A stretch of 64,000 nucleotides of DNA from Prorocentrum cordatum (GCA_963575745.1 CAUYUJ010022437.1:349896-413895), one strand, 5' to 3'. Shown: positions 37,427 to 46,800, counted from the stretch's first letter. Numbers and translations are program-made. The notes: a model not told the origin generated them from the sequence alone.

Positions 37427-37625
37427 CTCGGCGGCGCGCCCAGGGGGAAGTGAGAAGGGGCGGGGTTTGTCAGAAGGCTTGGAGTTACCCCGGCCTTCTG
37501 ATAATCTTCGAAGCATTCCCCGAAGACGCAGGAACAAATCCCGAAGACCAGAGGCTTTGAGAGAAGCCCCGCCGCCCTCTGAGATGGCCTCCTCCTCGCT
37601 TCCCCCCTTCGCTCGCCGCCGACGA
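37427..37625 (+). mobile_element. Family L MITE-like element, compact copy
   Basis: CGGCGGCGCGCCCAGGGGGA, AGTGAGAAGGGGCGGG, TCAGAAGGC and CGGCCTTCTGATAA, then GAGATGGCCTCCTCCTCGC and CCTTCGCTCGCCGCCG. The two ends are inverted relatives of about 40 bp, and the interior carries further TTCTGAGAAGG-type dyads. About 199 bp. Confidence 0.7.
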
Positions 37626-38076
37626 TCGCGAAGTGAGGTGGGGCGAGAGGGAGGGCTGGGCCCGGGGGGAAAAAGGCAGGCTGGCTGGGGGGGGAGCGGA
37701 GAGAGGGATCCGCATCTCCAGCTTGGTCAATCATCAGAACGAGGGCGTTTTGTTAGTTCACACTTCTGGAATCGGGCGGCATGTCCGTCCGGTCCCCAGA
37801 TCGGGTGGAGCACAGCCACATACGAATTACGTCAGACCTTTCTTATCATCATCATCCCCTTCTCGTCGTCGTCGTCGTCCTCCTCCTCCTCCTTCTCCTT
37901 CTCCTTCGCCTCCTAGTGGCACGATCTGGTGCTTCGCGCTCAACCCGATTCTGATCCGTTTCGAGAAGGCCTGCAGACTGCACCCGCACTAAAGCCTCAA
38001 CGCATGCGCCGACGACATCGGAACGATCGTGGAGAGTGGCATGACCCTGGACGAAATCCGCGCCATGTTCCGCAGC
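37626..38076. other. Intergenic with TCG and TCC runs
   Basis: TCATCATCATCC/GTCGTCGTCGTCC/TCCTCCTCC mixture at 37846-37912. Otherwise nothing. Confidence 0.45.
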
Positions 38077-38279
38077 GCAGACCCAGAAATCCTCGGGCCA
38101 TGAACAAAGTCATGGCGGGGAGTTTTCCGCTACTTTCGTCCTCTGGGGGCTCTTGCTGGCCCTCGGGACCGTAACAAAAACGACCCATAGGATGAAAAGT
38201 TGGTCCCGGGGGAATTGTCGGGACCGTTGGGGGTTCACGTCACGTCATGAAGAAAATTCATGACGTCAGGGGTCTGGGG
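38077..38279 (+). mobile_element. Family Z MITE-like element abutting the LINE
   Basis: Diverged copy: TCGGGCCATGAACAAAGTCA, TGGCGGGGAGTTTTCCGC, CTGGCCCTCGGGACCGTAAC, AAAAACGACCCAT and GGTCCCGGGGGAATTG, then the hairpin ACGTCATGA-loop-TCATGACGT (38242-38266) and AGGGGTCTGGGG. LINE-like coding begins immediately to the right. Confidence 0.75.
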
Positions 38280-39215
38280 AGGTGCTCGCTGGCCCTCGCC
38301 TCCAGCTCGAGAATCGCAGCGGCGTGCCTGTGCGTGGCCACGTCAGCACCTCCACGATGGGGCTGTTCCAGACGTGGCCTGGCGTCGTGCAGATTGAGCG
38401 GGCCGCGTTCACCATCTCCGACGGTGCCAAGGATCTGGGGACATGCAGTGCCAGGCCCCTCGATCACGCACGAGCAGTGGGCCCTCCCGCTGGCGAAGTT
38501 CAGACGTTGCGTCGTCTAGTTGGTCAGCGTTGGCGCCCCCGCTTCGACCTCAATGCACACGTACAGGTCCTGCGCCGTCTCTGCGCTCAGCTACGTCGCC
38601 CAGTGCGCCACCATCTGTGCCAAACTCTGCAGAGACGTTGAGCACCTAGCAATCCACACAACGCTTCATCTTCCTGGAAGCTGTGGACCTAGAGCAGTCT
38701 ACGTCGGCCTTTCGAACTGGTCGCGCCTGAACATCCCCTCTGTGGAGCTGATGGGCGCATCATCTCTCGTGCGGATGGCGCTAGAGACTGTACCGCAGTA
38801 GCAAGGTTGGCTTGAACATCTCCGCGGTGTCGCTGAGCGTGAAGGAGGACTGGGGGCTCTACCGACTGCAGCCAAAGACGGAATAACCCAGTTCTGGAAA
38901 TCGCCCACGATCGCATACACCCTCGAGAACGCCGCCACCGCCTTCCCTGATAACAAGGTCACGAACCCGATCGCCGCCCAAGCCTTCACCGACCGAGCAA
39001 GGAAGGCACGCCGTGCTGTGGCGGCCGCAGCGCGTGCAGGATTGCCTGCGAGCCGCGTCCCGGTGCAGCGCACCATTGCAGGTGCCATGCGTCCTCTCCA
39101 GTTCCTTGATGTCCTCGTCCCCACTCCACGCACGCTTGACCAAGTGGACGACTCGAGCGGAGCTCGAGCCTCTAGATCTCGAAAACGCGTGGAGCACGCA
39201 CAAAGTGAAGCGTGA
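38280..39215 (+). pseudogene. Decayed LINE reverse transcriptase, C-terminal part
   Basis: Translations resemble the region downstream of the catalytic domain in dinoflagellate LINE-type reverse transcriptases, as I remember those proteins (no alignment was run). One plus frame holds AAFTISDGAKDLG (about 38408-38446). A second frame takes over with SITHEQWALPLAKFRRCVV, then SCAVSALSYVAQC (about 38568-38606), TTLHLPGSCGPRAVYVGLSN, WSRLNIPSVELMGASSLVRM, ITQFWKSPTIAYTLENAATA, PIAAQAFTDRARKARR and MRPLQFLDVLVPTPRTL. At least one frameshift (38430-38480) and in-frame stops (38517-38519, 38799-38801, 39213-39215) break it. The YxDD catalytic part is missing: the fragment starts right after a family Z element. 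It is probably 5'-truncated and long dead. Confidence 0.6.
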
Positions 39216-39880
39216 CCCCGGCCCGCCAGCAGTGCGGAGCGCGGCAATCAAGACACTCCTCTTCGCCGGGACCACTTCGTACTGACTTCCGAAGCCCGCG
39301 CAGCCCTTCCTTTTTTGCTGCCCCGAGCAGCTAGACGACCAGAGCCACTATTGCCACTGTGGCCCGCTCTGGAAGCTCACCTCGCCACTTGGCCCAGACC
39401 CCCTACTCGCTGAGCCCCTGACCTCTCGTCTCGGACTCCGCCGTGCCAGGCTGAATGACGCCGGGATCCGCGAATCGTGCTGCCGTGCCACACTTCTAAT
39501 TACCGCCGCGATCTCCACAACAGGGGGCGCGGAACCATAGGCTTCGCCTGCATGGACCACAGATCTCTCAGGTCCGCGCGCGTGCAGCTAGTGCTCGCCA
39601 CGCCTCTCGACAGATTCGTACAGATACGTGGCCGTCGCCTCCGTGCGCAGGCCTCACCGAACACATTGCACTGGGCCCTGGACGGCCCCCCCCTGGCGAA
39701 GGATGCCTTCCCTTTCTCCTCCTCCTCACCATCCTCCCGACGTCACCTCCTGTCCAAAATCGCCGTCTGTTTGTCTTCGGGGGCGCACTCTGGCCAGGCT
39801 TGCGAAGGAAAGTCCAGCTATGGCGACGAGAACCGTCTCAGAGGCCCCCAAGGGGGAAACGCCTCCCTCCCCTGACCCAA
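39216..39880 (+). pseudogene. Probable continuation of the decayed LINE
   Basis: The same plus frame continues as NQDTPLRRDHFVLTSEARAA, LPFLLPRAARRPEPLLPLWP and LEAHLATWPRPPT. It then hits TGA codons near 39412 and 39449, and reopens as CHTSNYRRDLHNRGRGTIGF, ACMDHRSLRSARVQLVLATP and LDRFVQIRGRRLRAQ to a stop at 39873-39875. Continuity of one frame with sparse stops supports a single decayed ORF, but I recognise no domain in this part and the 3' end of the element (tail, direct repeat) is not evident. Confidence 0.35.
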
Positions 39881-40027
39881 AAAAGTATTGGACTCGAACT
39901 TTGGAGGCGGAAGGTGGGGCATCACGACACGCGCGTGCTGCACATGCGTCCGCAGCTGGGGTTGGAGATCCTGCTTCGGACGCACGAGCTCCGGCTTCGC
40001 ATCCGAAAGCGTGCCGCGTGGCGGTGG
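39881..40027. other. Spacer, nothing recognised
   Basis: Short unique stretch. Confidence 0.4.
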
Positions 40028-40245
40028 GTCGGCGGCGAGCCTCGGGGGACCCAGTGAGAAGGGGCGGGCCCTGCCAGAGGCCTCGGGCGTGCCCCGGGCG
40101 GTTGAGGAAAGTTCCCCGCGACAGAGATCTCCCGGGAGGCGCGAGAGCCTCGCCGCCTTCCGAGCAGCCTCGCCGTCTTCTGAGGAGCCTGGCCGTCTTC
40201 CGAGCAGCCTCGCCGTCTTCTGAGATGGCCTTCTCCTTCTCTCAG
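40028..40245 (+). mobile_element. Family L copy with internal duplications
   Basis: TCGGCGGCGAGCCTCGGGGG, CAGTGAGAAGGGGCGGGCCC, then CTCGCCGTCTTCTGAGGAGC and CTGGCCGTCTTCCGAGCAGC repeats (about 24-bp units, four copies, 40150-40222), ending GAGATGGCCTTCTCCTTCTC. Confidence 0.7.
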
Positions 40246-40425
40246 GAGGGAACAAGAACACACAGGCACACTTCATCGTCGCTTCCCCCGAAAACATGGG
40301 AAGACATGGGAAGTGGGGGGGGGAAGACGAACACCCCCCTAAATAACTTGGAACATGTGGGGGATCTGTTGACTTGTGTGCATCTGTTCCTGTGCCCTGG
40401 GGCCCCTTTGGAGAGATGGCCTCCT
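40246..40425 (+). mobile_element. Family N repeat, copy 2
   Basis: ACATGGGAAGACATGGGAAG, GGGGGGGGAAGACGAACAC, AACTTGGAACATGTGGGGGA and TTGACTTGTGTGCATCTG, matching 26183-26290. It is followed by GAGATGGCCTCCTCCTTCCC, a family L-type end. Confidence 0.6.
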
Positions 40426-40611
40426 CCTTCCCACTTCCCGCCCGCGCGCGCCGCCGAGATGCGGTCTCCCCGTGGGCCGTGGCCCGGGCCTCCGTTCTAT
40501 GGCCGGTCTGGGCGGTCCCCGGGCCCCCCCCCCCCGGAGCGCTCTCGGCGAGGCACAACCGCGCGGGACCCCCGAGGGCGGAGAACCGCCCAGGAGCTGT
40601 ACGGGACACAG
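40426..40611. other. GC-rich spacer
   Basis: No gene recognised. Confidence 0.4.
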
Positions 40612-40741
40612 TCGAAAGCTCCTCCTCCTCCCCCCTCCTCCTCCTCCTCCTCCTCATCATCCTCCTCCTCCTCCTCCCCCTCCTCCTTCTCCTACCCCTC
40701 CTCCTCCTCCTCCTCCTCCTCCTCCTCCTCCTCCTCCTCCT
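40612..40741. repeat. (TCC)n tract
   Basis: CTCCTCCTCC with CATCATCC and CCCCTCC interruptions. Confidence 0.95.
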
Positions 40742-40917
40742 CGATCTTCGAGGTTCGACCTTCCCCCCCCTCGCTCGCCGGCGATTCTTGGACCGCCCGG
40801 GCAAGCCCAGGCCCAGGAGGCCCTCGCCCGTCCGCCCCGGCGCGGCCCTCCCTCCCCGCCCTCTCCCGCCTGCCCCAGCCCTTCGCTCCACGCACGGGGA
40901 GGGGGGGATCGAGTGGA
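40742..40917. other. GC-rich spacer
   Basis: No gene recognised. Confidence 0.4.
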
Positions 40918-41005
40918 GGGGTGGCGCGGAGGGGAAAGGGACGCCGAGGCGAAGCCAGCGGTGGCGACGAGGGCCTCCCATAGGGGGACCGAGCAGCGGC
41001 ACAGA
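40918..41005 (-). mobile_element. Family D dispersed repeat, reverse copy
   Basis: GCCGAGGCGAAGCCAGCGGT, then GGCGACGAGGGCCTCCCATA, the reverse complement of the family D core. Confidence 0.7.
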
Positions 41006-41117
41006 CACGTAAGCGCTCGGAGGTCCGCGGCCCTCCGAACTGCTATGGTTCCGCCATGGCTTGCTTCCGTATCCCAGATCCCAGGAGGTCCAAAAGACGG
41101 GGAGAACACCTGCGACC
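41006..41117. other. Spacer
   Basis: No feature seen. Confidence 0.4.
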
Positions 41118-41280
41118 TGGATCCGTCACGCGATGCGAGTCGGAGGAGGAGGGTGGAGGAGGAGGCGGAGGATCCGTCACGTGATGCGAGTCGGAGGAGT
41201 AGGATGCGAACCGGTGGAGGAGGAGGAGGAGGAGGAGGAGGAGGAGGAGGCGGAGGATCTAAAGAGAGGAGGAGCAGGAG
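41118..41280 (+). repeat. Direct repeats and (GGA)n
   Basis: GGATCCGTCACGCGATGCGA, then GTCGGAGGA (about 41118-41147), recurs with one change at about 41170-41199 across a short GGA run. A third GGA run follows at 41215-41255. Confidence 0.85.
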
Positions 41281-41514
41281 GGGGACTATGGTGGGGAGGG
41301 GGGGGAAACTTCGCACCCCGTGACGAGATCCCTCTGCCCAGGACCAGAGAGAAGGTGGCGCTGTGGGGGCCTCCCCCGAGCGGGGGGCCCCCGGGACAAG
41401 GGGGGGGGCCACCGGCGGGGGACGGGGCGCGCGGCGCCTCCCGCGGCGGCCGATCGGAGCGGAGCGGGGGGCCGCTGCGACAAGGGGGAGACTTGGGCGG
41501 GGGGGGGAGAGCTC
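41281..41514. other. G-rich spacer
   Basis: No gene recognised. Confidence 0.4.
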
Positions 41515-41757
41515 GAGCGGGGGGTCGATTGCAGAATTGCTTGAGCCCAAGGTTGGTTTCCCGTCGAGTCTGTATGGCCACACATCGACCTGCACCGTGG
41601 ATCTGCGGAGAGCAGTCCACGCGCGCTGGCAGAGGATCGGCTGCAGACTCGATGTGCCCCAAAATTGGCTTCCCCGTCGAATCTACGCACATGTTCGTAG
41701 ATTCGACGGGAAGCCAACTCTGGGTCAAGTCAGTTCTGCAGTCGATCCCCTACTCGA
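41515..41757. mobile_element. Fold-back made of three copies of a 58-bp unit
   Basis: The unit (GTCGATTGCAGAATTGCTTG, AGCCCAAGGTTGGTTTCCCG, TCGAGTCTGTATG) lies at 41521-41577. It recurs in the same orientation at about 41636-41692 (GGCTGCAGACTCGATGTGCC, CCAAAATTGGCTTCCCCGTC, GAATCTACG), then inverted at 41701-41755. The second and third copies form a hairpin of about 22 bp around CACATGTT. An inner dyad GTGGATCTGCGG/CAGTCCAC lies at about 41598. Confidence 0.75.
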
Positions 41758-42000
41758 AGACCAGGGGCTCGTCTCAACCTCGGCCGGCTCGGACCTCCTC
41801 CGACTCGGCCCGATTCGGTTTCGATGGCGTACGCTTCCGATCCCACTCGACTCTGGATGCAGATGCGGATTCCGACGTTTCAATGGAATACCTACACCGG
41901 TTCGACGTCTGTCCGCCTCGGCTGCCTTTTTGAATCGCCGATCAGATCCGATTTATTTCGATCGCCGATCCGACACCGATTCGATTCTGTGCTCGCCTGG
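41758..42000. repeat. GATTCG/GATCCGA-rich degenerate repeat
   Basis: CGATTCGGTTTCGATGG, CGCCGATCAGATCCG, ATTTCGATCGCCGATCCG and CACCGATTCGATTC. Akin to 37020-37250. Confidence 0.55.
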
Positions 42001-42795
42001 CAGACGGGGGAATTGAGAAAGTACGGCACAGTCGAGACGCTGAATTGAAGGCTGTTGTGGGCTCAGGAGGGGCTCGGGCTTGCAGGCCGTTCCATAGATT
42101 CCTGTAGTGGAACCTGTTTGTGGCCTAGGCCTGCCGTGGCCAGAACCGCCCCGTCGTTCCTCATCATGCGTTCATTATGTTATCTCGATGACTGTAGGTT
42201 CGCTTCGTGTCGACCGGCGGCGACCCCGCCGCCAGCGTTCCGCGTTGAACGCCGCCGGCCACCCAGACTCGGTCGATGTGTCGATGTTGAAAGATCTGCT
42301 GTTTCGCGAGCGGGTGATCGTTCAAGGCTGATCGATCGTCTCGGCGTCAGGAGCCAACGCCAGACCCGAACCTGCCGCAAGGGGGGGGGAAGAGGGCTGG
42401 GAGACGGGGAGGTTCCGGGACAGGGAGGAGGGGGCACGAGAAGGGGGAGCGGGAGAGGCAGGCGGAGGGAGCACGCGACGGCGGACGGCCTCGCTGCGAA
42501 AAACAGAACCTCACATGGTGGTCGTTTCTTTATTCGCTCTTTTGCCGATCGGCGCGGGCCCTCGTACCTCCCCTCCCCCCCCCCTGGAGAAGATTCTGGC
42601 TGTTTTTGGTGCCTGCCGGTTTTTCATGCAGGTGGAGCCTCCCCCACAGGACGCACTGCTGCAAATAGTCGCACTAGGCAGAGGTCCAGAGCCAGACCCC
42701 CCCCCTCCCCTCCCCCGCCCTCCCCTTCTGCCCCACGTCGAAACGCAGAGGAACAAAAAAGCTCCCATGGCTGCCGCGGAGGTCCCATCGTGCTG
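42001..42795. other. Intergenic, nothing recognised
   Basis: Overlapping open frames on both strands, none favoured. GGAGGG-rich near 42400-42470. Confidence 0.35.
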
Positions 42796-42933
42796 GTCCT
42801 CCTCCTCCTCCTCCTCCTCCTCCTCCTCCTCCTCCTTATCCTCGTCCATATCTCCATATCTGGGAGCTCCTCCTCCTCCTCCTCCTCCTCCTCCTCCTCC
42901 TCCTCCTCCTCCTACTCGTCCATATCTTGGAGC
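42796..42933 (+). repeat. Two (TCC)n runs, the second between direct repeats
   Basis: TCC at 42797-42836. Then CTCGTCCATATCTCCATATC, TGGGAGC (42841-42867), TCC at 42868-42913, then CTCGTCCATATCTTGGAGC (42915-42933). The two flanks match apart from an 8-bp internal duplication. Confidence 0.85.
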
Positions 42934-43120
42934 CGCGGCGTGAGGAGGGGGGGGGACGAGGGGAGGGGCGAAGGGCAGGCCGGACGCGCTCGCGCTGCGT
43001 CTGGCATGAGCCCCCCCTCCCATCCCATCCCATCCCTTCCCGCTGCGCTGACGTGTGCTCCGCCACATCGAGCCAGCGGAGGGCGGGGGAGGAGAGCAAG
43101 GTGGGCACATGCTGCTGCTG
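42934..43120. other. Spacer
   Basis: CCCATCCCATCCCATCCC (about 43019) is a short pentamer run. No gene. Confidence 0.5.
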
Positions 43121-43471
43121 AGGAGGAGGAGGAGGAGGGGGAGGAGGAGGAGGAGGAGGAGGAGGAGGAAGGAGGAGGAGGAGGAGGAGGAGGAGGTGAG
43201 GGAGGTGGAGGAGGAGGAGGAGGAGGAGGAGGAGGAGGAGGAGGAGGAGGAGGAGGAGGAGGGGGAGGAGGAGGAGGAGGAGGAGGAGGAGGAGGAGGAG
43301 GAGGAGGAGGAGGAGGGGGAGGAGGAGGAGGGTGGAGGAGGAGGAGGAGAGGGAGGGAGGAGGAGGAGGAGGAGGGAGGAGGAGGAGGAGGAGGAGGAGG
43401 GTGGAGGAGGAGGAGGAGAGGGAGGAGGAGGAGGAGGAGGAGGAGGAGAAGGAGGAGGAGGAGGAGGAGGA
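43121..43471. repeat. (GGA)n tract, 350 bp
   Basis: GGA with GGGGGA, AGGA and GGTGGA interruptions. GTGGAGGAGGAGGAGAGGGA occurs twice (about 43332 and 43411), so part of the tract is internally duplicated. Confidence 0.95.
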
Positions 43472-43556
43472 CACCAGTTCGCACCAATTCTGCATGTAAA
43501 AAGACAACGCGCAGAAGAGGGCGCGCCACTCTCTGGACGTCGCCAGGGGAGGGACC

Positions 43557-43771
43557 GTACATGGACAAGATACTCGAACCCTTACACATTTGAGGGAGTT
43601 TCTAAATCACCCCCGCGCCCCCGACATCAATGTTGATCTCAGTAAAGGCGGTGCTTGGGGGTTCGAATATTTCTGTCCACTCACGCCCCCCCGTCGCCAC
43701 GCCATCAATATTAATTTCGGGGGTCTGGGGGGCATCTTGGGCCACAGGGTTCGAATATAATGTCCATGTAC
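43557..43771 (+). mobile_element. TTCGAA MITE-like element, copy 2
   Basis: 215 bp with 11-bp perfect ends GTACATGGACA and TGTCCATGTAC, extended by inverted ACTCGAACCC and GGGTTCGAAT. Interior: GAGGGAGTTTCTAAATCACC, CCCGCGCCCCCGACATC, TTGATCTCAGTAAAGGCGGT, GCTTGGGGGTTCGAATATTT, CTGTCCACTCACGCCCCCC, CGTCGCCACGCCATC and GGGGGGCATCTTGGGCCAC. No coding capacity; a non-autonomous DNA element is inferred. Confidence 0.85.
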
Positions 43772-43980
43772 TGGAGGAGCGCAGTACAGTGGTGGCCCGT
43801 GCCAAGGAACACCCTGCTTGCCACCAGGGCGCCGTGGGTTTCTTGGGTTTCGATGGTGTTGCTGTGGGAAGCGTGACGTTCCCACACCAAAATTCAGTGG
43901 ACGTCCTGGGGTCTCAGGTTTGGGTTTCTTGTGGAAGGTTTCTTGTGGTCGGGCCCGTACTGTACTCCAACTGTGTAAGT
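43772..43980. mobile_element. Possible fold-back next to the TTCGAA element
   Basis: GGAGCGCAGTACAGTGG with GGCCCG (43773-43799) faces CGGGCCCGTACTGTACTCC (about 43956-43974). Inside lie repeated GGGTTTCTTG/GGTTTGGGTTTC words and a GTGGGAAGCG/CGTTCCCAC dyad (about 43864-43885). Confidence 0.5.
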
Positions 43981-44240
43981 GTGGCTCGGGCAGGTCTGAT
44001 GAGGCAGACGGGAGGGGCAAGCCGGCGGGACAGGAGGGCCTAGTGCAGTCTACCCGCATCGCAAGGATGAGCGATTTTCCTAGGTTGCCCTCGCATCCTT
44101 CCCGCTCGGCCCATCCATCGGCCGCTTTCGCTGGCCGCACCCCGCTCGCAACGTGCTAACATGGCCTTCCAAGGCCCTTGCATCCTTCTCGTGCGTCCCT
44201 ATCCCACGGGCTGACTGTGTCGAAGGAGAGAATTCGTAAG
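43981..44240. other. Spacer, nothing recognised
   Basis: No feature seen. Confidence 0.4.
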
Positions 44241-44244
44241 CATG

Positions 44245-44392
44245 TTAGGCTTCTGGATGCCAGCGCGGATTTCCTGGATCGGCGCTGGACCCGCCTTCCT
44301 GGCGCGTGAAGCGCGCCAGGAGTAGTGGCGGAAGCGCCGCCAGGAGGGACCAGCTCCGATACCGTAAATCCTCGCGGGCCTCCAGAAGATCA
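44245..44392. mobile_element. Imperfect 145-bp fold-back
   Basis: CTGGATGCCAGCGCGGATTT with CCTGGATCGGCGCTGGACCC faces GGACCAGCTCCGATACCG with TAAATCCTCGCGGGCCTCCAG. The centre is CCTGGCGCG-TGAA-GCGCGCCAGG (about 44301-44322). The architecture parallels 25945-26105. Confidence 0.7.
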
Positions 44393-44436
44393 TGCTTGTG
44401 CAATATTCTGTCCCCCTTGGGGGCAGGGGTCGACCT

Positions 44437-44562
44437 ACAAACTGTGTTTTGGCGACCTCGTTGGCCGTTTGCGTTTCGGTTTCGCTTTGCAGCAAAGGCA
44501 GATTGAACACAAAACGAGGGAGGACGAACACAACACGAGAACGAAGAATACTGTTTAGGGCG
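44437..44562 (+). mobile_element. ACGGTGTTTT MITE-like element, copy 1
   Basis: AAACTGTGTTTTGGCGACC, CGTTGGCCGTTTGCGTTTCG, GTTTCGCTTTGCAGCAAAGG, CAGATTGAACACAAAACGAG and GAGAACGAAGAATACTGTTT. Collinear with 52217-52343; inverted ends are weaker here. Confidence 0.75.
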
Positions 44563-44750
44563 ATCCCTGCTGGAAGGGGGGGAGGGGGAGTGGAGTGGAG
44601 TGGATTGGAGTGGACGCCATGGCAAGATCCTGGTATACTACTACAGCACACGTGCCCCGAGCTCGCGGAGCAACGGGACTGCATTGGACGAGCACGCGCA
44701 CGCACTGGAAGACGAGCTCCGTGAAATTGGCGAGCCCCGGGGTGGCGTGG
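44563..44750. other. Spacer with GGAGT pentamers
   Basis: GTGGAGTGGAGTGGATTGG (about 44590-44612). No gene. Confidence 0.5.
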
Positions 44751-44935
44751 GAAGTGGCGAGCCTCCTCAGAAGGCTCGGAAGTTCCCCTGGCCTTCTGAG
44801 AAGTTGTCCAAGATTCCCCCGAAGGCGCAGACAGCTTCTCGGGAGGCGCGAGGGCTTCTGAGGAGTCCCGCCGACTTCTGATAAGGCCTTCTCCTTCTCA
44901 CTTGCCCTCGCTCGCTCACCGCCGGTGAAATGCAC
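44751..44935 (+). mobile_element. Family L copy
   Basis: CTCCTCAGAAGGCTCGGAAG, CCTGGCCTTCTGAGAAGTTG, CCGAAGGCGCAGACAGCTTC, GGCTTCTGAGGAGTCC, GATAAGGCCTTCTCCTTCTC and CTCGCTCGCTCACCGCCGG. Confidence 0.65.
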
Positions 44936-45940
44936 GTGTCCTGAGCTCGTGAAGCAATGAGGCGACATGGCCGAGCACGCGCCCGCATTTGATGACGAAC
45001 TGCACAAAACACCACGGCTGATGAGCACAGCCTTCTAGAACAGAGCGACTCTGAATGATCACGGCTTAATCAGGACCTGTTGCAAGTAGCACGACGCACG
45101 CTTTGACGCCACCACCAAGCAACCTACATTGTGACAAGTCACGGCCCACCATTCGGAGCAACACATTGACACCGACATCTAAAATTCAGGATGAGTTCAC
45201 ATTACTTTACGCACCTCATGTTTCTCGGCGCTGTTTCGCACGTGGGAGATATTCCCTGAGCGTGAAGCAATATTGAAGTACCTCCGGCCGTGCGCAGCAG
45301 GATGAAGATGAGAGGCAAAAGACACTGACCACGGGTGGCTCCCACTTGACAGCACGAGTGCCACCACGCGGATGGGCATGGTGACGCAGATGCTGTTACC
45401 GAGTGAGGCGTTGACATGCCGGCGGGCGCTTCAGACCCCAGGAGCACCCTCGAGCGCAGTACAGACACGTCCGTGCCGAACCCCGCAAACTGAAGGCCAC
45501 ACAAAACGAACTCGTCGAGTCCCTCCTGCCGTCCGCTGCTGCAAGAACAGAGCCGCGGCAGGCATCGGAGACCCCCAAGCGCCACGGGCGGGCGCTGGAC
45601 GCGACCTGGGCCCACCGCAGAGCCAAGTGCCGCGGACGGGGCTCTGGCCGCACGTGCGGAGCCCAAAGCCCGAATAGCGGAGCGCCAGAAAGGTCTTCCG
45701 AGGCCTCTGGGAAGAGTTCTGCAAGCTCTTGGAAGGAGCTTCCGAAGGAGAGCTTTACAGCACACCGACTGGGAAACAGTTAGAACAGGACCTTCTGGGA
45801 CACGCTGGTGGGTAACACAGGCCGCTGCGAGGCATCCTGCCAGAAGCCGGAACGAGCTCCGGGGCTACCCTGCGGTGCCGGCTTCTAGTCTGAAGCCCTC
45901 TTAGCTCTCCAAGGAGCCATCTGGGAGTGTGTTTGCGCGG
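44936..45940. other. Intergenic, ambiguous open frames
   Basis: Minus 45202-45765 and plus 45372-45677 overlap. Neither has a recognisable motif. 45690-45745 has repeated TTCCGAGG/CTTGGAAGGAGC words. No gene called. Confidence 0.35.
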
Positions 45941-46110
45941 GAGAGGGCAAGAGGGATGGGGGGGGAAGCGGTGGGGGGGAGGGGGGGGGGAAGGGAATTC
46001 GCTGGAATTCGCTGATATCCACGGGGTGGCAGCGAGTTCAGCGAGCAACAGGCGGCGGGCCTCGGAGGGCAGCCTCGCGCCTGACAATGCCCAGCTCACG
46101 AGCCTGGGAC
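45941..46110. other. G-rich spacer
   Basis: GGGGGGAAGCGG/GGGGGAGGGGGG. GGAATTCGCT occurs twice in tandem (46003-46022). Confidence 0.5.
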
Positions 46111-46436
46111 GTCTGGGGCGGGGGGGAAGGGAGGGGAAGAGCGACGAGGAGGGGGAAGGATGGGAAAGGGCAGGGGAAGGGAAGGGGGGAGGGAAGGGGG
46201 AAGGGGGGGGGCAGGGGAAGGCCAAGGGAAGGGAAAGGGACGGGGAACGGAAGGGGAAGGGGAAGGGAAAGGGCAAGGGAAGGAAAAGGGGAAAAGGGAA
46301 GGGGAAGGGGAGGAATAGGGAAGGGGGAAGGGGAAGGGGGACGGGGGAAGGGAAGGGGGAAGGAGAGGGGGAAGGGGGAGGGGGGAGGGGAAGGGGGGAA
46401 GGGCAAGGGGACGGGGCGGGAGACGGGGAGGGGAGG
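46111..46436. repeat. GGGGAA/GGGAAG purine array 1
   Basis: Degenerate hexa- and pentamers of GGGGAAGG for about 325 bp. All frames are open and low-complexity. Confidence 0.95.
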
Positions 46437-46637
46437 GCCGTGCTGCCGCCAGGCCGTGGTGGCGGGGCTGGCCCTCCGGCCGCGCGCGCAAACGCCGCGC
46501 GTGGGCCTGCGGGCCAGCGCGGCGGGGTTCCGTTCGGGCCTGCCCCTCCACGGGGGGAATCTTCAAAGATAGACAGAAAAGTAGTCAGGGGACGTGTTTG
46601 TTTTGTTTTTGTTTCTTCTGTTTTCACACAAAAAAGA
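46437..46637. other. Spacer, nothing recognised
   Basis: No feature seen. Confidence 0.4.
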
Positions 46638-46712
46638 TATATATATATATATACATACATACCTATATATATGTATGCATATATATATATATGTATATAT
46701 ATATATATGATT
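46638..46712. repeat. (TA)n with ATACATAC
   Basis: AT-rich compound microsatellite. Confidence 0.95.
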
Positions 46713-46739
46713 ATTTGGGGGGGCATGTTTGGACTATGT

Positions 46740-46800
46740 TTTATCCTTCGTCCAAAATCCCCCTGTAGGAGAGGACACGCCCGACCCAACGATGGGGGCG
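46740..46800 (+). mobile_element. Family P short repeat, copy 1
   Basis: CGTCCAAAATCCCCCTGTAG, GAGAGGACACGCCCGACCCA. Matches 47645-47690. Confidence 0.6.

Noticed and set aside
45202-45765. 187-codon minus-strand CDS
   Set aside because: Overlaps an equally long plus frame, no motif, composition not distinctive.
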